From [Clostridium] scindens ATCC 35704 (lineage in GTDB: Bacteria > Bacillota > Clostridia > Lachnospirales > Lachnospiraceae), in the NCBI RefSeq assembly GCF_004295125.1, contig NZ_CP036170.1, positions 2,358,501 to 2,422,500 on the forward strand: DNA of 64,000 nt. Direction: 5' to 3'. A model generated the notes under the pieces. That model was given only the letters and a program-made list of their open reading frames with translations. It was not told the origin of the DNA and searched no databases. This document shows positions 16,011 to 24,809 of the stretch, in pieces. The translations under genes were made by a program, and so were the position numbers. Within the stretch, counting starts at the first letter, position 1; every line of letters begins with the position of its first letter.

Positions 16011-17018
16011 TCATAAAAAGTAACCTCCTGCAATTGATATAATAAGTATACCATACAGAAAGTCATTTTTCTTTAGTTTGTCAACAGGTCCACTAATCTT
16101 ATATTTATTCAATTGTCTACTTGACGGGATGCACACCAAATGACTCCTGCCCACTTTTTTGCAAAGTCCAATAAATGAAAGCATGTTGCGGGTGAGGTAT
16201 TTGCTTTTGTGATAAATAATATTCAGATTTCGAGTTAACGGGGTTTTAAACGGCAGGTAATTGACGTTATGTTCTTCAATATCTCTTTTAATTAAAAGAT
16301 AAGGAAGAACAGCAACACCAAGATTCATAGAAACTCCTTTTACAATAGCCTGAGTACTGGAACTTTCCCATAAAGGGTTTACATGAATATTTTTTAAAGA
16401 AAAGCAGGCGTCCAGAATTTCTCTCCCGGCACTTCCTTTTTCACGCATTAGAAATGGACGTGAAGCCAGTTCTTCAAGGGTAATATACGCCTTAGAAGAA
16501 AGTGGATCTTCGTTTGGAACGATTGCGCAAAGATTATCTTTCATAAACGGTTGAGAGAGAATCTCGGGATGATCAGGCTGGTTTTCAATTAACCCAATAT
16601 CAATTTTATTATCTAAAATATGTTGTTCGATCGTGGCTGATTTATTTACAGTTACCTTGATTCTGAGATAGGGAAAGTCTTTCTGATATTCCTTGATTAA
16701 TCCAGGAAGAATGTGTGTACCGATTGTAATGCTAGCACCGATACGCAGAGTTCCAACATTATCCCAGTTTTTTATACGCTGCGCCATTTCATTGAAGAGA
16801 GAGACAATATGAATTGCATAGCTGTAAAGTTCTTTTCCCGCTTCTGTAGGGGTAATCCCACGCCCGATCCGGTCGAATAGTTGAATTCCATAATATTCTT
16901 CCAATTCTTTTATTACCAGACTGACAGAAGGCTGTGCAATGTGAAGTGCATCAGCAGCTTTGGTAATACTGTTGTACTCATATACAGAAACAAAAATATT
17001 CAAATGCCGTAATGTCAT
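16011..17018 (-). CDS. LysR-family transcription regulator
   Basis: The 335-residue protein has the LysR winged helix at residues 1-60 (MTLRHLNIFVSVYEY, AADALHIAQPSVSLVIKELE). A substrate-binding domain follows (about 90-295; GTLRIGASITIGTHILPGL). The C-terminus is longer than usual by about 35 residues and ends hydrophobic (GILIISIAGGYFL), so either the true stop has been lost or it is a tail extension. It diverges from the CHR transporter pair and anSME genes, which are its likely targets. Its A/T-rich codon use matches the island 15.8-24 kb rather than the rest of the window. Confidence 0.88.
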   Translation of the reverse strand: MTLRHLNIFVSVYEYNSITKAADALHIAQPSVSLVIKELEEYYGIQLFDRIGRGITPTEAGKELYSYAIHIVSLFNEMAQRIKNWDNVGTLRIGASITIGTHILPGLIKEYQKDFPYLRIKVTVNKSATIEQHILDNKIDIGLIENQPDHPEILSQPFMKDNLCAIVPNEDPLSSKAYITLEELASRPFLMREKGSAGREILDACFSLKNIHVNPLWESSSTQAIVKGVSMNLGVAVLPYLLIKRDIEEHNVNYLPFKTPLTRNLNIIYHKSKYLTRNMLSFIGLCKKVGRSHLVCIPSSRQLNKYKISGPVDKLKKNDFLYGILIISIAGGYFL

Positions 17019-17054
17019 AAGCGTTCCTCCTAAAATACATAATGAAAAAGTTAT

Positions 17055-17073
17055 CTATTTCATATAATAATAG
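17055..17073. promoter_or_regulatory. Candidate LysR binding site in the divergent promoter
   Basis: CTATT-N9-AATAG is a perfect 5-bp dyad of the T-N11-A class preferred by LysR proteins. It lies between the divergent LysR and CHR transporter genes, about 60 bases before the latter's start. Confidence 0.45.
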
Positions 17074-17134
17074 TATTTTACATAAGTGTCAACCGAGGAT
17101 ATACTAAGAGACGGTGAAGGGAGATAAGATAGTT

Positions 17135-17701
17135 ATGAAATGTAAGAAAAAAGTACTATGGAAAATATTTATTTCAACATTATATTTAAGTGCCTTTACA
17201 TTTGGCGGTGGTTATGTAATAGTTACGTTGATGAAAAAGAAGTTTGTAGATGATTATCACTGGATTGAAAAAAATGAAATGCTGGATCTGGTAGCGATTG
17301 CGCAGTCATCACCAGGGGCAATCGCGGTGAATGGAGCAATTGTGGTGGGATATAAGCTGGCGGGAATGTTGGGAACGCTGGTTGCAATTGTTGGAACTAT
17401 TATTCCGCCATTCCTGATTATATCTGTGATATCTGTTTGCTACAATGCATTTCGGAGTAACTATCTTGTGAGTCAGATGCTGGAAGGAATGCAGGCGGGA
17501 GTTGGTGCAGTGATTGCTTCAGTGACTTATGAAATGGGAGCAGGAATTGTTGAGAGTAAAGACGCATTATCTTTACTGATCATGGCAGGTGCATTTGGAG
17601 CGTCCTGCATTTATGGCGTGAATGTAATATATATAGTCATTACTTGTGGAATGATTGGAGTAATCCGGACTTTCCTTGTAAGGAAAGGAGCACAAAAATG
17701 A
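17135..17701 (+). CDS. CHR-family (chromate transporter) half protein, first
   Basis: The 188-residue membrane protein matches one half of a CHR transporter: AFTFGGGYVIVTLMKKKF near residue 20, then AIAQSSPGAIAVNGAIVVG near 55 and several hydrophobic helices. CHR proteins move chromate or sulfate; the split FGGGY-type pairs of anaerobic Firmicutes are mostly uncharacterised. The ATG at 17135 was preferred over the in-frame GTG at 17114, though its GGGAG lies about 11 bases away. The stop overlaps the next half (ATGA), so the two probably form a heterodimer. The link with an anSME and sulfatase suggests sulfate rather than chromate. Confidence 0.82.
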   Translation: MKCKKKVLWKIFISTLYLSAFTFGGGYVIVTLMKKKFVDDYHWIEKNEMLDLVAIAQSSPGAIAVNGAIVVGYKLAGMLGTLVAIVGTIIPPFLIISVISVCYNAFRSNYLVSQMLEGMQAGVGAVIASVTYEMGAGIVESKDALSLLIMAGAFGASCIYGVNVIYIVITCGMIGVIRTFLVRKGAQK

Positions 17702-18261
17702 TTTATCTGCAGTTGTTTTTTAGTTTTTTACAAGTTGGTATGTTTAGTTTTGGTGGAGGATATGCAGCAATGCCGCTGATTCAGGGGCAGGTTGTGACGG
17801 CGCATAAGTGGCTCAGCATGTCAGAATTTACCGATCTGATTACGATTTCGCAGATGACACCTGGACCGATTGCTGTTAATTCAGCTACGTTTGTTGGAAT
17901 CAAGATTGCGGGAATTCCAGGTGCTTTGGTGGCAACCTTTGGATGCATCTTACCATCCTGTATTATTGTTACAGTTATTGCGAAATTGTATCTGAAATAT
18001 CGGAATATGGCTATGCTGCAGGGAGTATTGAACTCTCTAAGACCGGCAGTGGTTGCGATGATTGCCTCAGCAGGAATTTCTATTTTAATTACTGCTTTTT
18101 GGGGAAATGCAGCAGCCATTGCACTGGCAGGAACAAAATGGAGTCTGGTCGTGATTTTTGTGGTATGCATCGTATTACTTCGGAAAATCAAGATGAATCC
18201 AATCTGGGTTATGGTTCTGGCAGGGGTTATGAAGGTTGGAATATCATTCATTGGAGGATAA
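17698..18261 (+). CDS. CHR-family (chromate transporter) half protein, second
   Basis: The 187-residue partner has MFSFGGGYAAMPLIQGQVV near residue 13 and TISQMTPGPIAVNSATFVG near 50, the same layout as the preceding protein, from which it likely arose by duplication. About five to six membrane helices are visible. Its ATG lies inside the upstream stop (ATGA), indicating translational coupling and equal dosage. Only three bases separate its stop from the anSME start, a very tight link between a transporter and a sulfatase-activating enzyme. This start fits the homology with the first half; the longer frame is a shadow of the upstream gene. Confidence 0.82.
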   Translation: MIYLQLFFSFLQVGMFSFGGGYAAMPLIQGQVVTAHKWLSMSEFTDLITISQMTPGPIAVNSATFVGIKIAGIPGALVATFGCILPSCIIVTVIAKLYLKYRNMAMLQGVLNSLRPAVVAMIASAGISILITAFWGNAAAIALAGTKWSLVVIFVVCIVLLRKIKMNPIWVMVLAGVMKVGISFIGG

Positions 18262-18264
18262 AGA

Positions 18265-19374
18265 ATGAGGAATATAAGTGTATTAGTGAAGCCGGCATCC
18301 GGGATGTGCAATATGACATGTGATTACTGTTTTTACTGTGATGAAGCAGCCAAAAGAGAGCAGGAATTCTATGGAATGATGAGTGAAGATACTCTAAAGA
18401 ATTTGATTCGCAGAACAATGCTTCAGGCAGAAGGTGTTGCGAGCTACACCTGGCAGGGCGGAGAACCGTCACTTCGTGGACTGGAGTTTTTCCGGAGGGC
18501 AGTCTGGTTTCAGAAAAAATATAATCGAAACCATGTACGGGTGATCAATGCATTTCAGACAAACGGATATGCAGTTACAAAGGAATGGTGTGAATTCTTT
18601 AAAGAAAATCAATTCCTGGTTGGATTATCAGTAGATGGTACTGCCAGGATACATAATTCTATGCGTCACAGTAAGAATGGGGAAGATACGTTTGAGCGGA
18701 TAAATAAGACTGCAAAGTTACTGGATAAATATGGTGTGGAGTATAATATTTTAACAGTGGTAACACCAAAGATTGCTGAAAATATAAAAGAAATTTATTC
18801 GTTTTACCGGCAGCAGGGATGGCATTACCAACAATATATTGCCTGTCTGGATCCATATGGAGAAGAACATGGAAAAACTGCATATTCAATTAAGCCAGAA
18901 CAGTATGGAAAGTTTTTGATGGAACTATTTGGGTTATGGTATGAAGACCTGAAAAAAGGATGTCATCCGTATATCAGACAGTTTGAAAATTATGTGGGGC
19001 TGGCAGCAGGGTATATGGCTGAGTCCTGTGAACAGAGGGGGCAGTGTGGAATTCAGTATGTAGTGGAAGCGGATGGCAGCGTGTATCCTTGTGATTTTTT
19101 TGTGCTGGACGACTTTTACCTGGGAAATCTGAATACGGACATTATTTCAGAGATTGATGAAAAACGTAAAGAGTTAGGATTTGAGGAACGTTCAATGGAG
19201 CTTGATTTAAAATGTAAAAAGTGCAGGTACTACAGACTTTGCGGAGGCGGATGTATGAGAAACCGGGAGCAGGGGGACTCCGGATATTTGAATTACTTTT
19301 GCGAAGGATATCAAATATTTTTTGAACATTGTTATGAACAAATCATGGAACTTGGAAATCGTGTAAATTGTTGA
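18265..19374 (+). CDS. Anaerobic sulfatase-maturating enzyme (radical SAM, SPASM)
   Basis: The 369-residue enzyme oxidises the active-site Cys (or Ser) of a sulfatase to formylglycine without oxygen. The radical SAM cluster motif CNMTCDYC (Cys15, 19, 22) is present, with TWQGGEPSL near residue 63 and FQTNGY near 93. The C-terminal SPASM part has CGIQYVVEADGSVYPCDFF and the cysteine set KCKKCRYYRLCGGGC, followed by YFCEGY, for two auxiliary Fe-S clusters. The likely client is the Cys-type sulfatase at 21147. It lies three bases after the CHR pair, so those genes and this one should be one transcript. Confidence 0.92.
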   Translation: MRNISVLVKPASGMCNMTCDYCFYCDEAAKREQEFYGMMSEDTLKNLIRRTMLQAEGVASYTWQGGEPSLRGLEFFRRAVWFQKKYNRNHVRVINAFQTNGYAVTKEWCEFFKENQFLVGLSVDGTARIHNSMRHSKNGEDTFERINKTAKLLDKYGVEYNILTVVTPKIAENIKEIYSFYRQQGWHYQQYIACLDPYGEEHGKTAYSIKPEQYGKFLMELFGLWYEDLKKGCHPYIRQFENYVGLAAGYMAESCEQRGQCGIQYVVEADGSVYPCDFFVLDDFYLGNLNTDIISEIDEKRKELGFEERSMELDLKCKKCRYYRLCGGGCMRNREQGDSGYLNYFCEGYQIFFEHCYEQIMELGNRVNC

Positions 19375-19520
19375 TGGTTTATGAGAGAAAAAGTGCATAT
19401 TGCTTATAATTTTGTGCATGTACAGACAGGCATAACATTTTTATAATCAATAGTAGAACAAGTAAACGAAACTATCAAGAGGTATGAAAATGCTGAAAAA
19501 ATAAAATAGTGGACTGAATA

Positions 19521-20387
19521 TTAATCAGCCCACCAGTCGGGAGTATTTGAAGTAAGCAAAGACTGCTGGAATTCTTTTGGAGGAATTCCGGTAGTCTTTT
19601 TAAATACTCGGCTAAAGTAAAGGGAGTCGGTAAATCCTACCATTTGAGCAATATCTGATAAATTCATGGAATTAGTAGCAATCAATTCTTTTGCCTTTTC
19701 TATACGAAGTTCTGTGAGATATTTCATAGGAGCACTCCCCATACGTTTCTTGAAGAGATGTGAGAAATATCCGGTACTGAGTTTACAATACTCTGCCATA
19801 GACTCTATGTTCCAGTCATCCATATATTTCTGATTCAACTGGATTACAAGGCGGTTTATGGAAAAATCATTCTCAAGAGGAGAGAGAATCTGCTGATGAG
19901 AACGTGCGATGGTAGCAAGAATCTGTAGGAAATTACTTAACACCATCTCTTCAAAATAGGGTTTCTTTATTTGTAATTCGATAATTATTTCCTGAAATAG
20001 CGTTTTTAATAAACTATGTTCACCGATATAACAGTTATGCAGGTTGTATTTTTGGATTATTTCTTTACATTCATTTCCAGTGAAGTGTATCCAATAGATT
20101 TCTGGATGTTCTTCAAAATAATAAGAATAAGTTTGAGGCTCATGTGGTCGGAACAGCAGAATATTTCCGGCACTCAGATTTTCCCATTTTTTGTGCAGGT
20201 AATAATGTCCAGCTCCTTTATGGATGTAGATTAACTGGTAATCTACACGACCAGCTGCACGATTCTGCGTATAATCCTTAGTTTTAAAGATCTGCATGCC
20301 ACAGCAATTTACAGACAGTGAAGCGGAATGATCTTCAAAGCCAATGGATCTTCGTTCGTTTCTAAAGTGACCTGATACGTTAATCAT
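19521..20387 (-). CDS. AraC-family regulator of the sulfatase locus
   Basis: The 288-residue protein has an N-terminal cupin-like sensing domain (YIHKGAGHYYLHKKW; LLFRPHEPQTYSYYF) and a C-terminal pair of AraC helix-turn-helix units in the last 100 residues (IESMAEYCKLSTGYFSHLFKK; LSDIAQMVGFTDSLYFSRVFK). This layout is common in sugar-responsive activators. I chose the Met at 20387, just after AGAGGG. A 19-base sequence 50 bases upstream of this gene recurs 130 bases upstream of the divergent sulfatase gene, so it is a good operator candidate for this protein. Confidence 0.88.
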   Translation of the reverse strand: MINVSGHFRNERRSIGFEDHSASLSVNCCGMQIFKTKDYTQNRAAGRVDYQLIYIHKGAGHYYLHKKWENLSAGNILLFRPHEPQTYSYYFEEHPEIYWIHFTGNECKEIIQKYNLHNCYIGEHSLLKTLFQEIIIELQIKKPYFEEMVLSNFLQILATIARSHQQILSPLENDFSINRLVIQLNQKYMDDWNIESMAEYCKLSTGYFSHLFKKRMGSAPMKYLTELRIEKAKELIATNSMNLSDIAQMVGFTDSLYFSRVFKKTTGIPPKEFQQSLLTSNTPDWWAD

Positions 20388-20435
20388 AGAGGTCCCTCTC
20401 TTTCGCATATATTCATATTCAAATACTGTCAAGAT

Positions 20436-20454
20436 AGCAGGCGTTTGCCTTTGG
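20436..20454. promoter_or_regulatory. Putative AraC operator, copy 1
   Basis: AGCAGGCGTTTGCCTTTGG differs at only two of 19 positions from the sequence at 21001. It lies about 50 bases upstream of the AraC start, suitable for autoregulation. Confidence 0.5.
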
Positions 20455-21000
20455 TTTCTGTAAATTCAGATCTTCTATGATAATTAATGGGGCTTGACGG
20501 CGGATTCCGCTGTCAAGTCCTTGGTTAATACATATCAGAAATAAACTGGTATGTCAAGAGCGGCCGGAAGATAATCCATAATCCGGGCATGCATTTAGTC
20601 TTGGCATTCCGGCGGTTTTTGCTACTCTGGCATCCTTTCCGGATACATGATTGCGAGTTCACCCCTTACCTTCCCCCCAATACCGTATTTGAAGCCTTAT
20701 ACAACAGAAGGTTTTCTTGAACCACGTTCTGTGAATGAGTCAAAAGTATTGACAACTTCACAGGCACTTATCTTTTTCACATAATTCCTGAGAAGCCAAA
20801 AGTAAATCCGTCCATTGATATTTTTTTAATCTCTTTCGGATCTGTCTTAGTTCTTAGAATGTTTCTGTGTATATATAACCATTCGTTGACGTTGGTATTT
20901 CTGCTGTGATAAGATTGACATGCAAGGATTCTCCCTTCGTTTAGATTATTATCGAAGCGAATCCTTGTTTTTTTATGTTACCTATCTATTGTATCCCAAC
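20455..21000. other. Gene-free stretch with hairpins between AraC and sulfatase genes
   Basis: No intact gene is seen in these 546 bases. A hairpin at 20492-20518 (CTTGACGGCGG against CCGCTGTCAAG) may end something now lost. A Rho-independent terminator at 20922-20974 pairs CAAGGATTC with GAATCCTTG plus inner TTCG/CGAA and is followed by a T7 run. The reverse strand around 20740-20850 contains short protein-like pieces in shifting frames, consistent with decayed coding DNA I cannot name. The stretch separates two near-identical operator copies and may be an old insertion. Confidence 0.45.
20922..20974 (+). terminator. Rho-independent terminator upstream of the sulfatase
   Basis: A 9-bp stem (CAAGGATTC...GAATCCTTG) with a second inner stem is followed by seven T residues. 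It lies 28 bases before operator copy 2, so it would shield the sulfatase promoter from upstream transcription. Confidence 0.7.
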
Positions 21001-21019
21001 AGCAAGCGCTTGCCTTTGG
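21001..21019. promoter_or_regulatory. Putative AraC operator, copy 2 (overlaps a cre-like palindrome)
   Basis: AGCAAGCGCTTGCCTTTGG is the second copy of the 19-base motif. Its first part contains the perfect palindrome GCAAGCGCTTGC, which also resembles a LacI/CcpA-type operator (10 of 14 positions of TGAAAGCGCTTTCA). A TATACT at 21081 without a good -35 element suggests an activator-dependent promoter downstream. Confidence 0.5.
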
Positions 21020-21146
21020 AAAAGCAGAATCGTCCATACGAAACACATAATCTGATATAGGAATACTACAATCGGGGTACTATACTGAGTATGCAATTAA
21101 GTGACGGGCAGAATCAATCATAAATTGAAATCGAGGAGGATGAAAG

Positions 21147-22634
21147 ATGAAAAAGCAAGTGATATTTCTGATGACAGATACGACCAGGAAAGATATGGTG
21201 GGATGCTATGGAAATCCGAAAATGAAGACACCAAATCTGGATCGTCTGGCAGAAGAAGGTATCCGTTATGAAAATGCATATACCTGTCAGCCGGTGTGCG
21301 GTCCAGCAAGAAGTGCAATTTTTACTGGTACATTTCCACATACGAACGGAATGGTAACGAACAGTATTGCAATGGGGGATAATGTTAAAACAATTGGACA
21401 GAGATTGCACAATCATGGGATTTCATGTGGGTATATTGGAAAATGGCATCTGGATGGATCTGATTATTTTGGAAATGGGCGATGTCCAGAAGGATGGGAT
21501 CCGGAATACTGGTATGATATGAAAACATATCTGGATGAGTTGACGGATGAGGAAAAAGTAAGGTCCAGAGATCCAAAAGAATGTTATAAAGATGGTTTCT
21601 CAGAAGAATTTACTTATGCACATCGTTGTTCAGACCGTGCGATCAAATATTTAGAAAACCATCAGGACGAAGATTTCTTTTTAAGTGTATCCTATGATGA
21701 ACCACATGGACCATCACTTTGTCCGGAGCCGTTTAACCATATGTTTGATGGATTTAAATTTGAAAGTTGTCCGAACTTTCAGGATGATCTTTCAAAAAAA
21801 CCATTTATGCAGAGACTTTGGTCGGGAAAGAATCTGCATGCAACTGAAGATGAAATTAACCAGCCGTCAGATGGATTATCACTGTTCTTGGGATGCAATT
21901 CCTTTGCGGACTATGAAATTGGAAGAGTTTTAGATAAAATCCGGGAAGTTGCACCAGATGCACTGGTCATTTTTACTTCGGATCATGGCGATATGCTAGG
22001 TGCACACAGATTATTTTCTAAAAATGCAGCGGCATATAAAGAAGTCGCAAATATTCCATTGATTATTAAAGGTGGGGAAAGGGGATATGTAGAAGACGCA
22101 ATGGCATCCCATATTGATATTGCACCAACGATTCTGGATTATTTTGGACTCCCGATTCCGAAATTACTGGAAGGAAAGAGTATGCTTCCACAGATTAAGA
22201 ACCCGGAGAAAGAAATTAATGATGTAGTATTTACAGAGTTTACAAGATATGAGATAGATCATGATGGATTTGGTGGACTGCAGATTATGAGAGCAGTAAT
22301 GTCTAAACGTTATAAACTGGTCATCCATCTTCTGGATACAGATGAATTCTATGATCTGGAAAATGACCCATATGAGATGAACAACCTGATCGAAGATAAG
22401 AAGTATATAGAAGAGCGCAATGCATTACATGATAAACTGATTCAGCATATGAACGATACGAGAGATTTATACCGTGGATATCAGTGGAGTATGCGTCCGT
22501 GGAGAACCGATTTTATTCCAGACTGGGAAAATGAAGGATATACAAGACAGCGAGAGAATGAAGAATATGAACCAAGACAATTGGATTATGATACCGGGCT
22601 TCCGATGGAAGAAGCAGTAAGAAAAAAATGTTAA
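21147..22634 (+). CDS. Cys-type sulfatase, cytoplasmic
   Basis: The 495-residue type I sulfatase hydrolyses sulfate esters after its Cys is converted to formylglycine. The maturation motif is CGPAR at residues 51-55 in QPVCGPARSAIFTG; the metal site is seen in LMTDTTRKDM at the start and FTSDHGDMLGAH near residue 278. YIGKWHLDG, with the family Lys and His, lies near 95. There is no signal peptide, so it acts inside the cell and its substrate must be imported. The anSME at 18265 should activate it; the GPH transporter follows after 21 bases. Substrate is unknown: a sulfated sugar is favoured by the transporter, a steroid or bile-acid sulfate is conceivable. Confidence 0.93.
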   Translation: MKKQVIFLMTDTTRKDMVGCYGNPKMKTPNLDRLAEEGIRYENAYTCQPVCGPARSAIFTGTFPHTNGMVTNSIAMGDNVKTIGQRLHNHGISCGYIGKWHLDGSDYFGNGRCPEGWDPEYWYDMKTYLDELTDEEKVRSRDPKECYKDGFSEEFTYAHRCSDRAIKYLENHQDEDFFLSVSYDEPHGPSLCPEPFNHMFDGFKFESCPNFQDDLSKKPFMQRLWSGKNLHATEDEINQPSDGLSLFLGCNSFADYEIGRVLDKIREVAPDALVIFTSDHGDMLGAHRLFSKNAAAYKEVANIPLIIKGGERGYVEDAMASHIDIAPTILDYFGLPIPKLLEGKSMLPQIKNPEKEINDVVFTEFTRYEIDHDGFGGLQIMRAVMSKRYKLVIHLLDTDEFYDLENDPYEMNNLIEDKKYIEERNALHDKLIQHMNDTRDLYRGYQWSMRPWRTDFIPDWENEGYTRQRENEEYEPRQLDYDTGLPMEEAVRKKC

Positions 22635-22655
22635 ATGAATAGGGGAGTGAACACG

Positions 22656-24026
22656 ATGGAAGAAAAGAGATATTTAAAATGGTATAACAAAGTAGGATAT
22701 GGCTCCGGCGATATAGGAGGCAATGTGGTATTTGCATTCTTATCTTCGTTTATTATGATTTACCTGACAAATACTGTTGGATTAAAGGCTGGTGTAATTG
22801 GTTCGCTGATCGCAGCATCGAAGGTACTCGACGGTGTTTCGGATGTTATTTTTGGTTCAATGATTGACCGTACACATACCAAGATGGGAAAAGCAAGGCC
22901 ATGGATGTTTGGTGCATATTTTGGATGTGCAATTACACTGGTTGCAGCATTTTCAGTTCCGACTACATTAGGAAAAACTTCTCAGTATGCATGGTTCTTT
23001 ATTACTTACCTGTTATTAAATGCAGGATTTTATACAGCAAATAATATAGCATATTCCACATTAACAGCACTGGTAACAAAGAATTTAAAAGAACGTGTGC
23101 AGATGGGATCTATCCGCTTCATGTTCGCATTTGGTACAAGTTTTCTTATTCAGACAATTACAGTAGGATTGGTTAAGCAACTTGGCGGGGGAGCAGAAGG
23201 CTGGAGAACAATCGCAATTATTTATGCGATTATTGGCTTGATTTCTAATACACTGACTGTATTTTCGGTAAAAGAACTTCCAGAGGAAGAACTGAGAAAT
23301 GGAGAGGAAAAATCCGAAGAAGAAAAATACAGTTTGATTGAATCTATTAAAATGTTAATACATAACAGATATTATATCGTAATTCTTGTTGTTGATATCC
23401 TCAGACAGACATATTCGGCAATTATAAACTGTGGAATTTACTATATGACATACGTACTCGGAAAAGCAGAACTGCTCGGAACATTTTCTGGAGCGATAAA
23501 TCTGGCGCTTATTATAGGTCTTGCGTTTTTACCGGCAATGGTAGCAAAATATAAAGGATATTATAAGTTGAACTTCTCTGGATATTTGATTGCAGCAGCT
23601 GGACGTGGAATTGTGATCATTGCAGGATATATGGGAAGTGTTCCTCTTATGCTGGTGGGTACAGCGATTGGAGCGATTGGTATGGCTCCATGGCAGGGAA
23701 ACTTAAATGCATTAGTAGCTGAGTGCTCTGAACATACATTTTTACAGTATGGAAAGAGAATTGACGGAACGATGTATTCCTGTACTTCTATGGGATTAAA
23801 AATTGGTAGTGGACTTGGCACAGCAATTGTGGGATGGTTACTTGACTTTGGTGGTTTCGATGGAAAACTGGCAGTACAGTCACAGTCTTGTATTAATATG
23901 CTTCACTTTATGTATCTGTGGCTCCCAATGATTATTAATATTCTGGTAGCTTTACTGCTTACACAATTGAATGTAGAAAAAGCAAATCAAAAATTAAGAG
24001 AACAGAAAGCGATAGAAGCAAAATAA
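22656..24026 (+). CDS. GPH-family (glycoside-pentoside-hexuronide) cation symporter
   Basis: The 456-residue protein has about 12 membrane helices and the GPH signature (VGYGSGDIGGNVVFAF at the start; SDVIFGSMIDRTHTKMGKARPW near residue 65, the conserved loop 2-3 motif). Members import glycosides with Na+ or H+. The ATG at 22656 follows AGGGGAGTG; an ATG seven codons upstream overlaps that site. It is cotranscribed with the sulfatase and likely imports its sulfated substrate. Codon use is AT-rich like the rest of the island. Confidence 0.9.
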   Translation: MEEKRYLKWYNKVGYGSGDIGGNVVFAFLSSFIMIYLTNTVGLKAGVIGSLIAASKVLDGVSDVIFGSMIDRTHTKMGKARPWMFGAYFGCAITLVAAFSVPTTLGKTSQYAWFFITYLLLNAGFYTANNIAYSTLTALVTKNLKERVQMGSIRFMFAFGTSFLIQTITVGLVKQLGGGAEGWRTIAIIYAIIGLISNTLTVFSVKELPEEELRNGEEKSEEEKYSLIESIKMLIHNRYYIVILVVDILRQTYSAIINCGIYYMTYVLGKAELLGTFSGAINLALIIGLAFLPAMVAKYKGYYKLNFSGYLIAAAGRGIVIIAGYMGSVPLMLVGTAIGAIGMAPWQGNLNALVAECSEHTFLQYGKRIDGTMYSCTSMGLKIGSGLGTAIVGWLLDFGGFDGKLAVQSQSCINMLHFMYLWLPMIINILVALLLTQLNVEKANQKLREQKAIEAK

Positions 24027-24121
24027 TAAGTGGTTAGTAAGATAGGGTTCGTAGAAACTTATTCGCTCCGGCAGTCATGTAGACATTAACAAGTTGGTTG
24101 CAAATATCCGAAAATAGATCT

Positions 24122-24352
24122 TTATTTCTCATTTGTTAAACCAAGCATATAATCTGCGGAAACGTTATAAAACTGGCAGAGTCTGATAATATATTCTACT
24201 GGCATGGAACGTTTGCCAAGTTCGTATTGGGAATAAGTAGTCTGACCAATGCCGAGATAATCCGCGATAGTTTTCTGTGAAAGATCGCTATCTTCTCGCA
24301 GCGCCCTAAGACGATCTCTATAAATCATATACAAGTCTTCGTGATACGTCAT
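24122..24352 (-). CDS. XRE-family helix-turn-helix regulator
   Basis: The 76-residue protein is essentially one Cro/CI-type HTH domain (RLRALREDSDLSQKTIADYL, then GIGQTTYSQYELGKRSMP), ending in SADYMLGLTNEK. AGGAGGG precedes the start. Such small proteins usually regulate their own divergent neighbour, here the small gene at 24462. It sits at the right edge of the AT-rich island. Confidence 0.88.
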   Translation of the reverse strand: MTYHEDLYMIYRDRLRALREDSDLSQKTIADYLGIGQTTYSQYELGKRSMPVEYIIRLCQFYNVSADYMLGLTNEK

Positions 24353-24461
24353 ACAAATTCCCTCCTATCGGAAACATATTATTATACTTGAACCAATCAC
24401 GTTGAGATTTAACTCAAAATGAGTTATCATATATTAAAAAACAGTAGATGGTGGTATAAAT

Positions 24462-24785
24462 ATGTGTATGAATAAGATAAGGATTTCTTTAAGCAAAATT
24501 AAATATTATATACGCGTAGTATTTGCGTACGGGACAAGGACTAATCGTAATCATGGCCTTTCTTTTAATGGATATATGAAGATGGCCAGGAGGATGCTGG
24601 AAGAGGACAGGATCGTTGAATATACGGAATTTATGGAGCGGTATCCGGAGTATGCCAGCCTGGAATGGGAGTATTTGGAAAAGTATGTCATTCCGGAAGA
24701 GGGCGTGGAGGAGACGGAGTATAAGGAGATGTCGGAAAGAGTCTGGGAAAATATTAAGAAAGAGATCAAGAAACAGGATGAATAG
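24462..24785 (+). CDS. Small hypothetical protein
   Basis: The 107-residue product is highly charged after residue 30 (MARRMLEEDRIVEYTEFME; EYKEMSERVWENIKKEIKK) and probably helical. No family is recognised. The first 30 codons are AT-rich and the rest GC-richer, so the gene straddles a composition border, and translation might really begin at an internal Met (MKMARRM). It lies 25 bases before larB in the same direction and may be cotranscribed with it. Confidence 0.5.
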   Translation: MCMNKIRISLSKIKYYIRVVFAYGTRTNRNHGLSFNGYMKMARRMLEEDRIVEYTEFMERYPEYASLEWEYLEKYVIPEEGVEETEYKEMSERVWENIKKEIKKQDE

Positions 24786-24809
24786 CATGCATACATACAG
24801 GAGGAGATT

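Noticed and set aside
17135-18261. Literal chromate resistance function for the CHR pair
   Set aside because: No chromate-related genes nearby; the anSME and sulfatase context fits sulfate better. The family name alone does not show chromate transport.
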